Source of the DNA: Sphingobium sp. AP50
GTDB lineage: Bacteria; Pseudomonadota; Alphaproteobacteria; Sphingomonadales; Sphingomonadaceae
NCBI RefSeq assembly: GCF_900109095.1
Contig: NZ_FNYZ01000009.1
Span: 124,001-188,000 of the forward strand
Length of the DNA stretch: 64,000 bases
Reading direction: 5' to 3'
Below, in pieces: positions 29,594 to 38,663 of the stretch (its first letter is position 1; every line of letters begins with the position of its first letter). A program made the translations under genes and the position numbers. The notes beneath the pieces were generated by a model. That model ran no database searches. It saw nothing but the letters and a program-made list of their open reading frames with translations, and was not told the origin of the DNA.

Positions 29594-29670
29594 TGGCGCG
29601 AGTGACGGGGCTCGAACCCGCGACCTCCGGCGTGACAGGCCGGCACTCTAACCAACTGAGCTACACCCGC
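29594..29670 (-). tRNA. tRNA-Asp (GTC), copy 1
   Basis: Identical 77-base tRNA-Asp, the promoter-proximal copy of the three. It lies 42 bases after the stop of the AI-2E-family gene on the same strand. Confidence 0.97.
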
Positions 29671-29712
29671 GTTTGGTGTGGAGCCGCCGTCTATGAGCGT
29701 CCTGCGATGCTG

Positions 29713-30867
29713 TCAACCGTCTGCAACATCGGTTTCATCTTTCTCCGCATTTTCTTTGCGCGGCGCGACCGTCAACGTGCCCTGTTCAAACAGGAAACCG
29801 GCGATATCCGGGGTTCCGGCGGCCGACACCACGGTCTGGATGATGATCAGCAGCGGCACCGCCAGCAGCGCGCCCGGCGTGCCCCACACCCATCCCCAGA
29901 AAGTCAGCGACACGAGAATCAGCAGCGGGTTCATCGTCAGCCGCCGCCCCAACAACAGCGGCGTGACGACATTGGCCTCCACCAGATGGAAGCCGACCTG
30001 CAAGCCGGCGGGCAGCAAGGCGACATAGACATCGTCGAACACCATCAGGCCGCCCAGCCCCAGCAGCACCGCCGCCAGCATCGGCCCAAAATAGGGCACG
30101 AAGTTGAGCAAGGCGACGATACCGCCCCACATCAGCGGAGACGGCATGCCGATCAGCCACAGGGCAAGAGCCACCGCCAGCCCCAGACAGATATTGATGG
30201 TCGCAATGGTGATGACATAGGCCGATGTCGCATCGACCACATTCTGGATCACCCGTGCGACAGCCATGGCGCCGTCGAAGCTGCCCCGACTGTTGATCGT
30301 GCGGCGGCGCAACTTGGTCCAGCCGGCGAGAAAGAAATAGATGATGAGCAGCGCGAACACCATCTGGATGATCGCCGACGGGGCGGAGGTCGCGGCAAAT
30401 TGCAACAGCGACCGGGGCGCATCGACCGCCGCCGTCTGCGCCGCCGCCACAGGCCCGGTCGCCAGCATCTGCACGGTTTCATCCACGAAGCGCTGGAGAC
30501 TGGCGTAGAAATCGATCAGCGGCGCCAGGTTCGCCTGAATTTGCGGCAGGCGCTGGGGCAGGATGCGGAACCAGTCGGTCGCCGGCACCACGATCAGCAC
30601 CAGCGCCGTGTTCGCCACCAGCAGGAAGCCGACCACTGCGATCAGTGCCGACAGGCCGGACGGAATGCCGCGCCGTTCCATCCATTCGAGCAGCGGAACC
30701 AGCGCGATCGCGATCACCAGCGCGGCGGTCAGCGGCAGGAAAAACTCCGCCCCCGCCCGCAGTGCGAAAGGCAAGGCCAGCAGCAGGCCTATCCCCGATG
30801 TCAGCGCGAGCGACGCCAGCAACCGGTCACGCCGCCGGTTGATCTCCTGCTGGTCATTATTGATCAC
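29713..30867 (-). CDS. AI-2E family (PerM/UPF0118) transporter
   Basis: 384-residue membrane protein with about eight TM helices and the family layout: two N-terminal helices, a long extracytoplasmic stretch (RLPQIQANLAPLIDFYASLQRFVDE), then the C-terminal helix bundle containing WGGIVALLNFVPYFGPMLAAVL. Family members export AI-2 or act in Na/proton exchange; the substrate here is unknown. GTG start at 30867. Divergent from the plus-strand gene at 31032. Confidence 0.9.
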   Translation of the reverse strand: MINNDQQEINRRRDRLLASLALTSGIGLLLALPFALRAGAEFFLPLTAALVIAIALVPLLEWMERRGIPSGLSALIAVVGFLLVANTALVLIVVPATDWFRILPQRLPQIQANLAPLIDFYASLQRFVDETVQMLATGPVAAAQTAAVDAPRSLLQFAATSAPSAIIQMVFALLIIYFFLAGWTKLRRRTINSRGSFDGAMAVARVIQNVVDATSAYVITIATINICLGLAVALALWLIGMPSPLMWGGIVALLNFVPYFGPMLAAVLLGLGGLMVFDDVYVALLPAGLQVGFHLVEANVVTPLLLGRRLTMNPLLILVSLTFWGWVWGTPGALLAVPLLIIIQTVVSAAGTPDIAGFLFEQGTLTVAPRKENAEKDETDVADG

Positions 30868-31031
30868 GCTTGGCTGATTCCCCGTTCGTTCACCCTGATG
30901 TGCGACGGACAGACAAAGCCGTCAATTTACAAAGCCGTTAACTGCGCCAGCGACACAGGAAACAGGGGCTTAACCAAATATTTCCGCTCAGCGGCTAGAA
31001 CGGTCGCGGGGACGCAAGAACGGGGAATGGC

Positions 31032-31508
31032 ATGAAAGGGCTGCTTTTCGCGCTGGCCGGCCTGATGGCGGCGCAAGTAGCAGATGCTCAAGTGGCTGGC
31101 GCGCAGGCAATGGTGCGCCTAGACACGCAGATGTTCGTGGAAAAGGTCGCCACCGACCTCAACGGTCGCCTGCGCCGCACGCTGGAGAGCGCCGATCGCA
31201 TCGCGCCCGGCGACCGGGTGATCGTGATCCTGAACTGGCGCAATCAGGGCGCGGCCCCGATTCGCGATTTCACCGCCACCCGATCCGTGCTGCGCGGCAC
31301 GACCCCGGACCTGCGCGATCCGGCCGTGCAGGTGTCGATCGACGGCGGCCAGCATTGGGCACGGTTCGACCAGCTATGGCTACCGACCCCTTTGGGCGGC
31401 GTGCGCCGGGCCGTGGCGGAGGATGTCACCCATATTCGCTGGCAATTGCCCGACAGCGCCTTTCCCGGCCAGAGCGGGCGGCTGAGCTATCGCGCCACCA
31501 TTCAGTAA
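31032..31508 (+). CDS. Secreted protein of unknown function
   Basis: 158 residues with a signal peptide (MKGLLFALAGLMAAQVADAQ). The rest looks like an all-beta domain: RIAPGDRVIVILNWRNQGAAPI recalls DUF11/Ig-like envelope repeats that describe added terms between strands. I do not recognise a named family beyond this. It lies 38 bases before the methyltransferase gene on the same strand. Confidence 0.78.
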   Translation: MKGLLFALAGLMAAQVADAQVAGAQAMVRLDTQMFVEKVATDLNGRLRRTLESADRIAPGDRVIVILNWRNQGAAPIRDFTATRSVLRGTTPDLRDPAVQVSIDGGQHWARFDQLWLPTPLGGVRRAVAEDVTHIRWQLPDSAFPGQSGRLSYRATIQ

Positions 31509-31546
31509 GGCTTGAGCAAGGGGCCGACTGCCCCTAAGACCGGGCC

Positions 31547-32290
31547 ATGCCTAAAGACGCAGAGCGCGCCTATCTCGCCAATATGGGTGAGGGCGGCCGC
31601 GAACATTCGCTCAACAAACCCTTTTCCGATCCCCAGTGCGGCATTCAGCTCGCCTCGATCGGCTTCATCATGTCGCTGCTGCCGCCAGCACCGGCCCGCA
31701 TATTGGACCTTGGCTGCGGGGGGGGCTGGACCAGCCTGTTCTATGCACGCCATGGTCATGAGGTGACGGGGCAGGATATCGCGCCCGACATGATCGACCT
31801 GGCACGCGAAAATGCGACGCTGAACGGTCTGGCCGATCGCACCCATTTCCTGTGCAGCGATTTCGAAGGGCTGGAGCAGGAGGGCCATTATGACGCGGCG
31901 ATCTTCTACGACGCGCTGCATCATGCGGAGGATGAGGGTGCGGCGATCCGGTCGGCCTGGCGGGCGCTGAAGCCCGGCGGCATTCTGATCACCCATGAAC
32001 CGGGCGAAGGCCATAGCCAGTCGGCCGAATCGATCGAGGCGATGGCGAAATTCGGCGTCAACGAACGCGACATGCCCCCGCACCTGATCATCGCGCGCGG
32101 CAAGGAGGCGGGCTTCACCCGCTTTCGCGTGCTGCCCATGCCCGCTTTGCTCTACAGCACCTTCTATCAGGAGCGGGACTATTCGGGCCGCTGGCTGAGC
32201 AAGCGGCGCTGGAAGATGATGCAGCGCGCGATGCGCATGCTGTTCAATCCGGACCTGAAGGAGGGCGCCGTCGTCGTGATGACGAAATAG
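31547..32290 (+). CDS. Class I SAM-dependent methyltransferase
   Basis: 247 residues. SAM-binding motif I is ARILDLGCGGGWTSLFYARHG near residue 50, motif II acid in VTGQDIAPDMIDLARENA, and post-motif YDAAIFYDALHHAEDE. The C-terminal part (LPMPALLYSTFYQERDYSG) may form a substrate lid. Substrate unknown; no pathway genes adjacent. ATG 31547. Confidence 0.85.
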   Translation: MPKDAERAYLANMGEGGREHSLNKPFSDPQCGIQLASIGFIMSLLPPAPARILDLGCGGGWTSLFYARHGHEVTGQDIAPDMIDLARENATLNGLADRTHFLCSDFEGLEQEGHYDAAIFYDALHHAEDEGAAIRSAWRALKPGGILITHEPGEGHSQSAESIEAMAKFGVNERDMPPHLIIARGKEAGFTRFRVLPMPALLYSTFYQERDYSGRWLSKRRWKMMQRAMRMLFNPDLKEGAVVVMTK

Positions 32291-32308
32291 GCGCCCTGCT
32301 CTCTTCTT

Positions 32309-32356
32309 AGAGCGCGCTGCGTTAAATCTGACGCAGGTCGCGCGCTCTAGTTTTTT
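32309..32356 (+). terminator. Rho-independent terminator after the methyltransferase (repeat-derived)
   Basis: TAGAGCGCG...CGCGCTCTA arms (32308-32350) plus inner GCTGCGT/ACGCAG pairing, followed by six T at 32351-32356. The same kind of element with an attached GTTTTCGCATCG...CGATGCTCTA tail (to 32413) is, from memory, common in sphingomonad genomes, so it is a repeat used as a terminator. Confidence 0.75.
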
Positions 32357-32409
32357 GTTTTCGCATCGCTTTATGCGGAAAACCGGTGCCCATTTTTCCG
32401 CGCGATGCT

Positions 32410-33708
32410 CTAATCCACGAACAGGAAGGCCGGCGCCTCCAGCCGCTTGCGCACTGCCTGAACGAAGCTGGCCGCATCCCAGCCATCGACCACACGATGG
32501 TCGCAACTGATCGACAGGTTCATCAGCTTGGCGGCGACAATCTCCTTGCCGCGAAAGACCGGGCGCTCGATCACCCGGTTTGGCCCGATGATCGCCACTT
32601 CGGGCCGGTTGATGACCGGCGTGGTGGCGACACCGCCCAACGGCCCCAGCGACGTCAGCGTCAGGGTGGAACCGGACAGTTCCTCCGACTTCGCCTTGCC
32701 GGTGCGGGCGGCGTCGGCGAGGCGACGGATCTCGCTCGCCAGTTGCCAGACATTGCGGTCCTGCGCGTCGCGGATCACCGGCACCATCAGCCCGGCATCG
32801 GTCTGCGTCGCGAGCCCCAGATGCACCGAACCATGGCGCGTGACCACGCCCGCTTCATCATCATAACGGGCGTTGAGCATCGGAAAATCGGGCAGGCTCC
32901 TGCAGATCGCCACGATCAGCAGCGGCAGCATGGTGAGCTTCGGCCGATCGCCGCGCCCCGCGTTAAGCTGCTCGCGCAGTTCCTCCAGCGCGGTGACGTC
33001 GATTTCCTCGACATAGGTGAAGTGGGGGATATGCCGTTTCGACGCGGCCATATTCTCGGCGATGCGGCGGCGCATGCCGATGACCTTGATCGGCTCGTCG
33101 GCGCGTCGGGCGCTGCGCCCGGCGGGGGTGTAGCCCTGCCCCTGCCCGTAGAGGAGGTAGGCGTCGAGGTCAGAATGGCGGATATGTTCGCCGGCGGGCT
33201 TCACCTGCGCCAGGTCGATGCCGAGATCCTTCGCCCTCGCGCGGACGGCAGGGGAAGCGAGCACCACTTCTTCTCCCTTCCCTACAAGGGAGGGGTTGGA
33301 GCTGGGTGGTGAGCGCAGCGAGCTTTTTTCCGCTGCATCCGAGGAGCCGCCTTCGGCGGCACCCACTCCCGGCCCCTCCCTTACAGGGAGGGGAGTTTCG
33401 GTTGCTTCGATGGCTATGTCAGCTTCTACCGCATCCTCACCCGACGCAACCGCAATCGCCCCCGCGCCTTCCGTCTCGATCTCCACCAGCATCGACCCGA
33501 TCGGCACCTGATCGCCCGGCTCTCCGGCGAGGCGCACCACGGTCCCCGACACCGGGCTTTCCATCTCGACTGTCGCCTTGTCGGTCATCATGTCGGCGAT
33601 CGGCTGATCTTCCTCGACCCGGTCGCCGACCTTGACGTGCCAGCCGACGATCTCCGCCTGCGCAATGCCTTCGCCGATGTCCGGCAGCTTGAATGTGAAC
33701 AGCGCCAT
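32410..33708 (-). CDS. bkdB: 2-oxoacid dehydrogenase E2 (lipoamide acyltransferase), branched-chain type
   Basis: Core of the branched-chain 2-oxoacid dehydrogenase. It has 432 residues: one lipoyl domain with Lys in DMMTDKATVEM (about residue 44), a linker, the E1/E3-binding domain (ASPAVRARAKDLGIDLAQVK, about 150-185), and the acyltransferase domain ending in ISCDHRVVDGWDAASF with the catalytic His/Asp. The linker at about residues 103-146 is encoded by an intergenic-type palindromic repeat inserted in frame. Downstream of E1alpha and E1beta in the same operon; E3 is not in the window. Confidence 0.93.
   Translation of the reverse strand: MALFTFKLPDIGEGIAQAEIVGWHVKVGDRVEEDQPIADMMTDKATVEMESPVSGTVVRLAGEPGDQVPIGSMLVEIETEGAGAIAVASGEDAVEADIAIEATETPLPVREGPGVGAAEGGSSDAAEKSSLRSPPSSNPSLVGKGEEVVLASPAVRARAKDLGIDLAQVKPAGEHIRHSDLDAYLLYGQGQGYTPAGRSARRADEPIKVIGMRRRIAENMAASKRHIPHFTYVEEIDVTALEELREQLNAGRGDRPKLTMLPLLIVAICRSLPDFPMLNARYDDEAGVVTRHGSVHLGLATQTDAGLMVPVIRDAQDRNVWQLASEIRRLADAARTGKAKSEELSGSTLTLTSLGPLGGVATTPVINRPEVAIIGPNRVIERPVFRGKEIVAAKLMNLSISCDHRVVDGWDAASFVQAVRKRLEAPAFLFVD
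33271..33395. repeat. Palindromic repeat (family A) inside the E2 coding region
   Basis: Arms around CCCTTCCCTACAAGGGAGGG and CCCCTCCCTTACAGGGAGGGG with an inner GCCGCCTTCGGCGGC hairpin (33346-33360). It resembles the intergenic repeats at 16201-16286 and 34851-35028. It is translated in frame as TPLPVREGPGVGAAEGG..., part of the flexible E2 linker. Confidence 0.75.
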
Positions 33709-33802
33709 TACATCCTCCCCCGTTCGTGCATGGGCGTAAGAATGATTTCGTAAACGTCGTGCGTGGCACGAACGGAGCAGGGAGGTGTAACAACCATAGC
33801 CC

Positions 33803-34837
33803 TCAATCCTTCATAATCTTGGTGATGGCTTCGCGGATGCGCACGGGGCCGGGGAAATAGGCCCATTCCAGACTGTGCGGATATGGCGTGTCGAAGCCGG
33901 TGACGCGCTCGATCGGCGCTTCGAGATGATAGAAGCAGCGCTCCTGCACCTGGGCGAGCAGTTCCGCGCCGAAGCCGGACGTTCGGGTCGCCTCATGCAC
34001 GATCAGGCAGCGGCCGGTCTTCTTCACCGACGCTTCGATCGTATCGATGTCGAGCGGCACCAGGCTGCGCAGGTCGACAATCTCCGCATCGATGCCCATG
34101 GCGGCAACGGTATTTTCAACCACATGCACCATCGTGCCATAGCAGAGGATGGTCAGCGTCTCTCCCGCCCGCGCGATCCGCGCGGTGCCCAGCGGGATGC
34201 GATAATAGCCTGTCGGCACCTGCGCGTCCGCATGCCCGGCCCAACTGGTCGCGGGCGTATCATAATGGCCGTCGAACGGGCCGTTATAGATGCGCTTGGG
34301 TTCGAAGAAGAGCGTGGGATCATTATCCTCGATCGCGGCGATCAGCAGGCCCTTGGCGTCATAGGGGGTGGACGGGATCACCGTCTTGATCCCCGAACAA
34401 TGGGTGAAGATGCCTTCGGGCGACTGGCTGTGCGTCTGCCCACCGAAAATGCCACCGCCAAAGGGCGATCGGACCGTCATCGGCGCGATGAACTCGCCCG
34501 CGGAACGATAGCGCAGCCGCGCCGCCTCGCTCACCAACTGGTCGAGCGCGGGATAGATATAGTCGGCAAACTGGATTTCCGGCACCGGCCGCAAGCCATA
34601 GGCCCCCATGCCCACCGCCACGCCGATGATCCCGCATTCGGTGATCGGCGTGTCGAACACGCGGTTCTTGCCATATTTCTGCTGAAGGCCGGCCGTGGCG
34701 CGGAACACGCCGCCAAAAAAGCCGACATCCTCCCCCATCACGACCACATCGGGATCGCGCGCCATCATCACGTCCATGGCGCTGTTGATCGCCTGGATCA
34801 TGTTCATCTGGGTGGTTTCGGTCATTGTCTCAGTCAT
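33803..34837 (-). CDS. bkdA2: 2-oxoacid dehydrogenase E1 component, beta subunit
   Basis: Beta subunit of the thiamine-diphosphate decarboxylase E1. It has 344 residues. Conserved segments: VVMGEDVGFFGGVFRATAGLQ, FDTPITECGIIGVAVGMGAYGLRPVPEIQFADYIYPA, and the C-terminal DIDTIEASVKKTGRCLIVHEA. Together with E1alpha it forms the heterotetrameric branched-chain type. Start ATG 34837; the N-terminal MTETMTETTQ is repetitive, so a later ATG (NMIQAINSAMD) is possible. Confidence 0.94.
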   Translation of the reverse strand: MTETMTETTQMNMIQAINSAMDVMMARDPDVVVMGEDVGFFGGVFRATAGLQQKYGKNRVFDTPITECGIIGVAVGMGAYGLRPVPEIQFADYIYPALDQLVSEAARLRYRSAGEFIAPMTVRSPFGGGIFGGQTHSQSPEGIFTHCSGIKTVIPSTPYDAKGLLIAAIEDNDPTLFFEPKRIYNGPFDGHYDTPATSWAGHADAQVPTGYYRIPLGTARIARAGETLTILCYGTMVHVVENTVAAMGIDAEIVDLRSLVPLDIDTIEASVKKTGRCLIVHEATRTSGFGAELLAQVQERCFYHLEAPIERVTGFDTPYPHSLEWAYFPGPVRIREAITKIMKD

Positions 34838-34850
34838 GGCACCATCCTTT

Positions 34851-35028
34851 CCTCGCCCCTTTCAGGGGCGAGGATACGGAGCCTTGCCAGCTTGCTGGCT
34901 AGGCGAAGTTGGAGAGGGGGAATGGCGAGAGGCTGCGTCCGGGACGCCCCCTCTCCAACCTTCGCTAGGCGGCACGCCGCCAAGCTGCGATATCCTCTCC
35001 CCTGTAGGGAGAGGATAGAAAACACCGC
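34851..35028. repeat. Palindromic intergenic repeat (family A, composite)
   Basis: The 193-base gap between E1alpha and E1beta is filled by nested inverted repeats: CTCGCCCCTTTCAGGGGCGAG (34852-34872), a long pairing of GTTGGAGAGGGGG with CCCCCTCTCCAAC, and CCTCTCCCCTGTAGGGAGAGG at the far end. Composite structure typical of BIME-like elements. Confidence 0.75.
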
Positions 35029-35030
35029 CC

Positions 35031-36359
<1,329 letters not shown>

Positions 36360-36443
36360 TTAACGCAGATATTATATTTCAACGCCCCACAAGGCAAGCC
36401 TTGCTGTCCCAAATTTCCTTCTATTGTCCCTGTCGCTGTCCGA

Positions 36444-36671
36444 TCAGACGGCAACGGGCGCGGAAATATGGGCTTGCGGCGCATAATCGAACACGTCGAA
36501 ATCCTCTATCCGATAGTCAAAAATGGATAAGGGCCACCGATTGATCCGCAATTTCGGCGCGCCCGACGGATTTCTCGACATCTGCTCTTCCACCAGCGCA
36601 GCGTGGTTACGGTAAAGATGAACATCCCCGCCACGCCAGACCATCTCGCCCGGCTCCAGATCGCATTCTAT
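36444..36671 (-). pseudogene. thyA: thyA 3' fragment (thymidylate synthase C-terminal 75 residues)
   Basis: The reading frame IECDLEPGEMVWRGGDVHLY, then RNHAALVEEQMSR...KLRINRWPLSIFDYRIEDFDVFDY...HISAPVAV, matches the end of thymidylate synthase (compare the E. coli end: [21 protein letters not shown] ... SIFDYRFEDFEI ... IKAPVAI). The natural stop is kept. Upstream of about 36671 there is no thyA-like sequence, so the catalytic Cys region and about 70 percent of the gene are missing. A remnant after deletion or rearrangement; a small ORF starting at ATG 36644 exists but is unlikely to be functional. Confidence 0.82.
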
Positions 36672-37051
36672 AGCATGGCGGCGAGTTAGAAACCTTCCTC
36701 TAGAGGGCAGCCAATGAAGTTTCAGACAGGTGCCAATCGCTATTGAGAGGCGTTGAGCCGATATCCTATTATCGGAAGATTATTATTTTTGACACGATAC
36801 GACGAGCGCCGATGCAAACCCCGTAACCGCGATCGGCCGCCGCAGGCGCCAACTTCGCGTCGCCACACGCTACGATCGATATCCAATATCCTTCATCCCA
36901 CGCGGGCGCCATCATGGCCCGCTCCTGGACAGAGCGGCAAATGCTTTGATGCAGTTTTCGGCCGTTCTGATCGCTGGCATTGGCCCCTCCACCACAATTG
37001 CCGTCGGAGAATCTATGCTGGTGAAGGCGGGGCTGGCAGAGTTGGATGGAA
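36672..37051. other. Decayed intergenic stretch with a possible IS5-type transposase scar
   Basis: Several short ORFs on both strands, none convincing. On the plus strand about 36815-36900, pieces in two frames (KPRNRDR and LRVATRYDRYPISFI) resemble the end of IS5-family transposases (RN.IER ... RRVATRYDK). No terminal inverted repeats were found. Sequence composition is less GC-rich than neighbouring genes. Confidence 0.35.
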
Positions 37052-38095
37052 TCAGGGCTGACGCGAATGCCCGCGTTCCCGCAGTGCAATCACTGTTTTC
37101 TCCTCTCCTCGCCTATCTGCCTCATTTCTGTCCGAACCTATTGCGGCACGCACTGGATCATAGGTCGTATCAAAAGTTAGCCGCGTTTCCGGCGAAGGCG
37201 TCCAGTTCTTGTTGGCAGGCGGCATGACCTGCCCTTTTGCAAGTCCGGCGACGCCGGCTTCTTGCCCGGCATGCAGTGCAGCAGGCAGCAGTGACGAAGC
37301 ATCCGCAGTCCGGTGCGCGAGCGACAAGCGCGCGATACGGCCGATTACCGGCTCCGAGGTACCGGTTGCATCCTGAAAAACCGCAGCCGTGCCCCATTTC
37401 CCGGCCCATCTGAAGAACAGGTGGGTGCCCACCCTTGCGGTCTTGTCCAGACTGGCGCTCCAATAGGGGACGACCCAGTCGGTATGATAATGGGTGGCCA
37501 GACCCACCGGTTTGAACACCGCTCCGGCCAGCGCCGCTCGCGCGATTATGCGGGCGCGGTCCCATGCCGCAGGAGGAGGCGTCCGCGCCAGCGCGCCGTC
37601 GCAGGTGAAGGTGAACTGGCATCCGGTCGCACGTTCCTGCCCCTGAAAGACGACCCCGCATATGCTCTTGGGGAAAGCGGGGTGACGCGCCCGGTTGAGC
37701 ACCACCTGTGCCACCGCCTGCTCCCCCACGGCATCGTCTCCCGCCTCATAGATTTGTGCTGCGGCCAGACAGTCGACCGCGCGCGACAGATTGTCCGCAT
37801 CGCCGACGAAATGGAACGGGCTGGCCGCCGGATTGGCCCGCGCCGAAAAAGGGATGGCGGCATTCAGCGCGCGGGCCTTGTCGGTCGGCAGAGCGTAATT
37901 GACCGCTGGTTCCACATCGGGCGGGCTGATCGATGGCCCGATATGGGCGGATGACGTGTGCGCCGGAAGATCAGATAGCGGCATGGGCAACCGCATCGGG
38001 CCGGTCGGCGCGGTCGCCAGCACCAATATGGGCACGCCAGCCATCAGGCGGCGGTTCACCCGTCGCCAGCCGCGCGACCTGTTGACGCTGCTCAA
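37052..38095 (-). CDS. Cell wall hydrolase, SleB/CwlJ family
   Basis: 347 residues. The hydrolase-2 domain (about 115-240) shows CLAAAQIYEAGDDAVGEQAVAQVVLNRARHPAFPKSICGVVFQG and GCQFTFTCDG, with the catalytic Glu in the AQIYEAGDDAVGEQ region; THYHTDWVVPYWSASLDKTARVGTHLFFRW closes the domain. An N-terminal hydrophobic segment (AGVPILVLATAPTG) suggests export or anchoring. Start TTG at 38095 overlaps the marR stop; an ATG at 38041 is an alternative. About 110 C-terminal residues are without recognised domain. Confidence 0.88.
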   Translation of the reverse strand: MSSVNRSRGWRRVNRRLMAGVPILVLATAPTGPMRLPMPLSDLPAHTSSAHIGPSISPPDVEPAVNYALPTDKARALNAAIPFSARANPAASPFHFVGDADNLSRAVDCLAAAQIYEAGDDAVGEQAVAQVVLNRARHPAFPKSICGVVFQGQERATGCQFTFTCDGALARTPPPAAWDRARIIARAALAGAVFKPVGLATHYHTDWVVPYWSASLDKTARVGTHLFFRWAGKWGTAAVFQDATGTSEPVIGRIARLSLAHRTADASSLLPAALHAGQEAGVAGLAKGQVMPPANKNWTPSPETRLTFDTTYDPVRAAIGSDRNEADRRGEEKTVIALRERGHSRQP

Positions 38096-38574
38096 CTGGA
38101 GTCGCCCAGCCCCCGCTGCGGTCTCCGGGGGGCAATGGGGACGAAGGAAATCGGCTTGAGTGGCGCATCGCCATGGGACGCCGCCTCGCCTGCCTCGAAC
38201 AGATGCTGGAGGAAGGAGATCATCGCCTCCCGCCCCTTCTTGCTCAATGCCACCAGCATGCGGCGGTGATCGCGCGGGTCATAATGCCTGACGACCAGTT
38301 GCGCCGCCTCCAAGCCTTCGATCCGACGAACGGTGCCCGTGGCGCTTTCCCCCGAAATCGCCATGATATCCTTGACGCAGAGCGTGCGCCCCTCCTCTGC
38401 CGTGATGAACAGTTCCAGCATGATGTCCCAGGCGGAGTCGCGGAACACATGTTTGGGGAAATGGGCGGAGCAGTTGATCCGCGCCTGCTGCGTCTGGCGA
38501 GCGAGGGCGAGCAGCGACGCGCGGGGCATATCCCGGCCCGATGATCCCTCCATATGGCGTTCGCGCGAGCCCAT
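38092..38574 (-). CDS. MarR-family transcriptional regulator
   Basis: 160 residues from ATG 38574 (MGSRERHMEGSSGRDMPRAS), preceded by AAGGAAG. Winged-helix features: DSAWDIMLELFITAEEGRTLCVKDIMAISGESATGTVRRIEGLEAAQLVVRHYDPRDHRRMLVALSKKG, where the DHRR wing is typical of MarR/IclR-like regulators used in sphingomonads. It overlaps the SleB gene, so it may control cell-wall genes or its own operon. Confidence 0.82.
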   Translation of the reverse strand: MGSRERHMEGSSGRDMPRASLLALARQTQQARINCSAHFPKHVFRDSAWDIMLELFITAEEGRTLCVKDIMAISGESATGTVRRIEGLEAAQLVVRHYDPRDHRRMLVALSKKGREAMISFLQHLFEAGEAASHGDAPLKPISFVPIAPRRPQRGLGDSS

Positions 38575-38663
38575 GCATTCTTCCTTGCATTGCGTTCTCG
38601 TGGAGCAGGCCCATGCTGGGCCTGCCAAGTTAACAAAGTCTCAAAAAAGGCAATTTCCTGCGG

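Noticed and set aside
29280-29670. tRNA-linked integration site of a mobile island
   Set aside because: Three intact tRNA copies arise from tandem duplication; no integrase or flanking direct repeat beyond the duplicated spacer was seen.
36753-37227. Plus-strand ORFs of 102 and 93 residues
   Set aside because: No start context, no family resemblance as whole proteins, and part overlaps the SleB gene; treated as decayed sequence.
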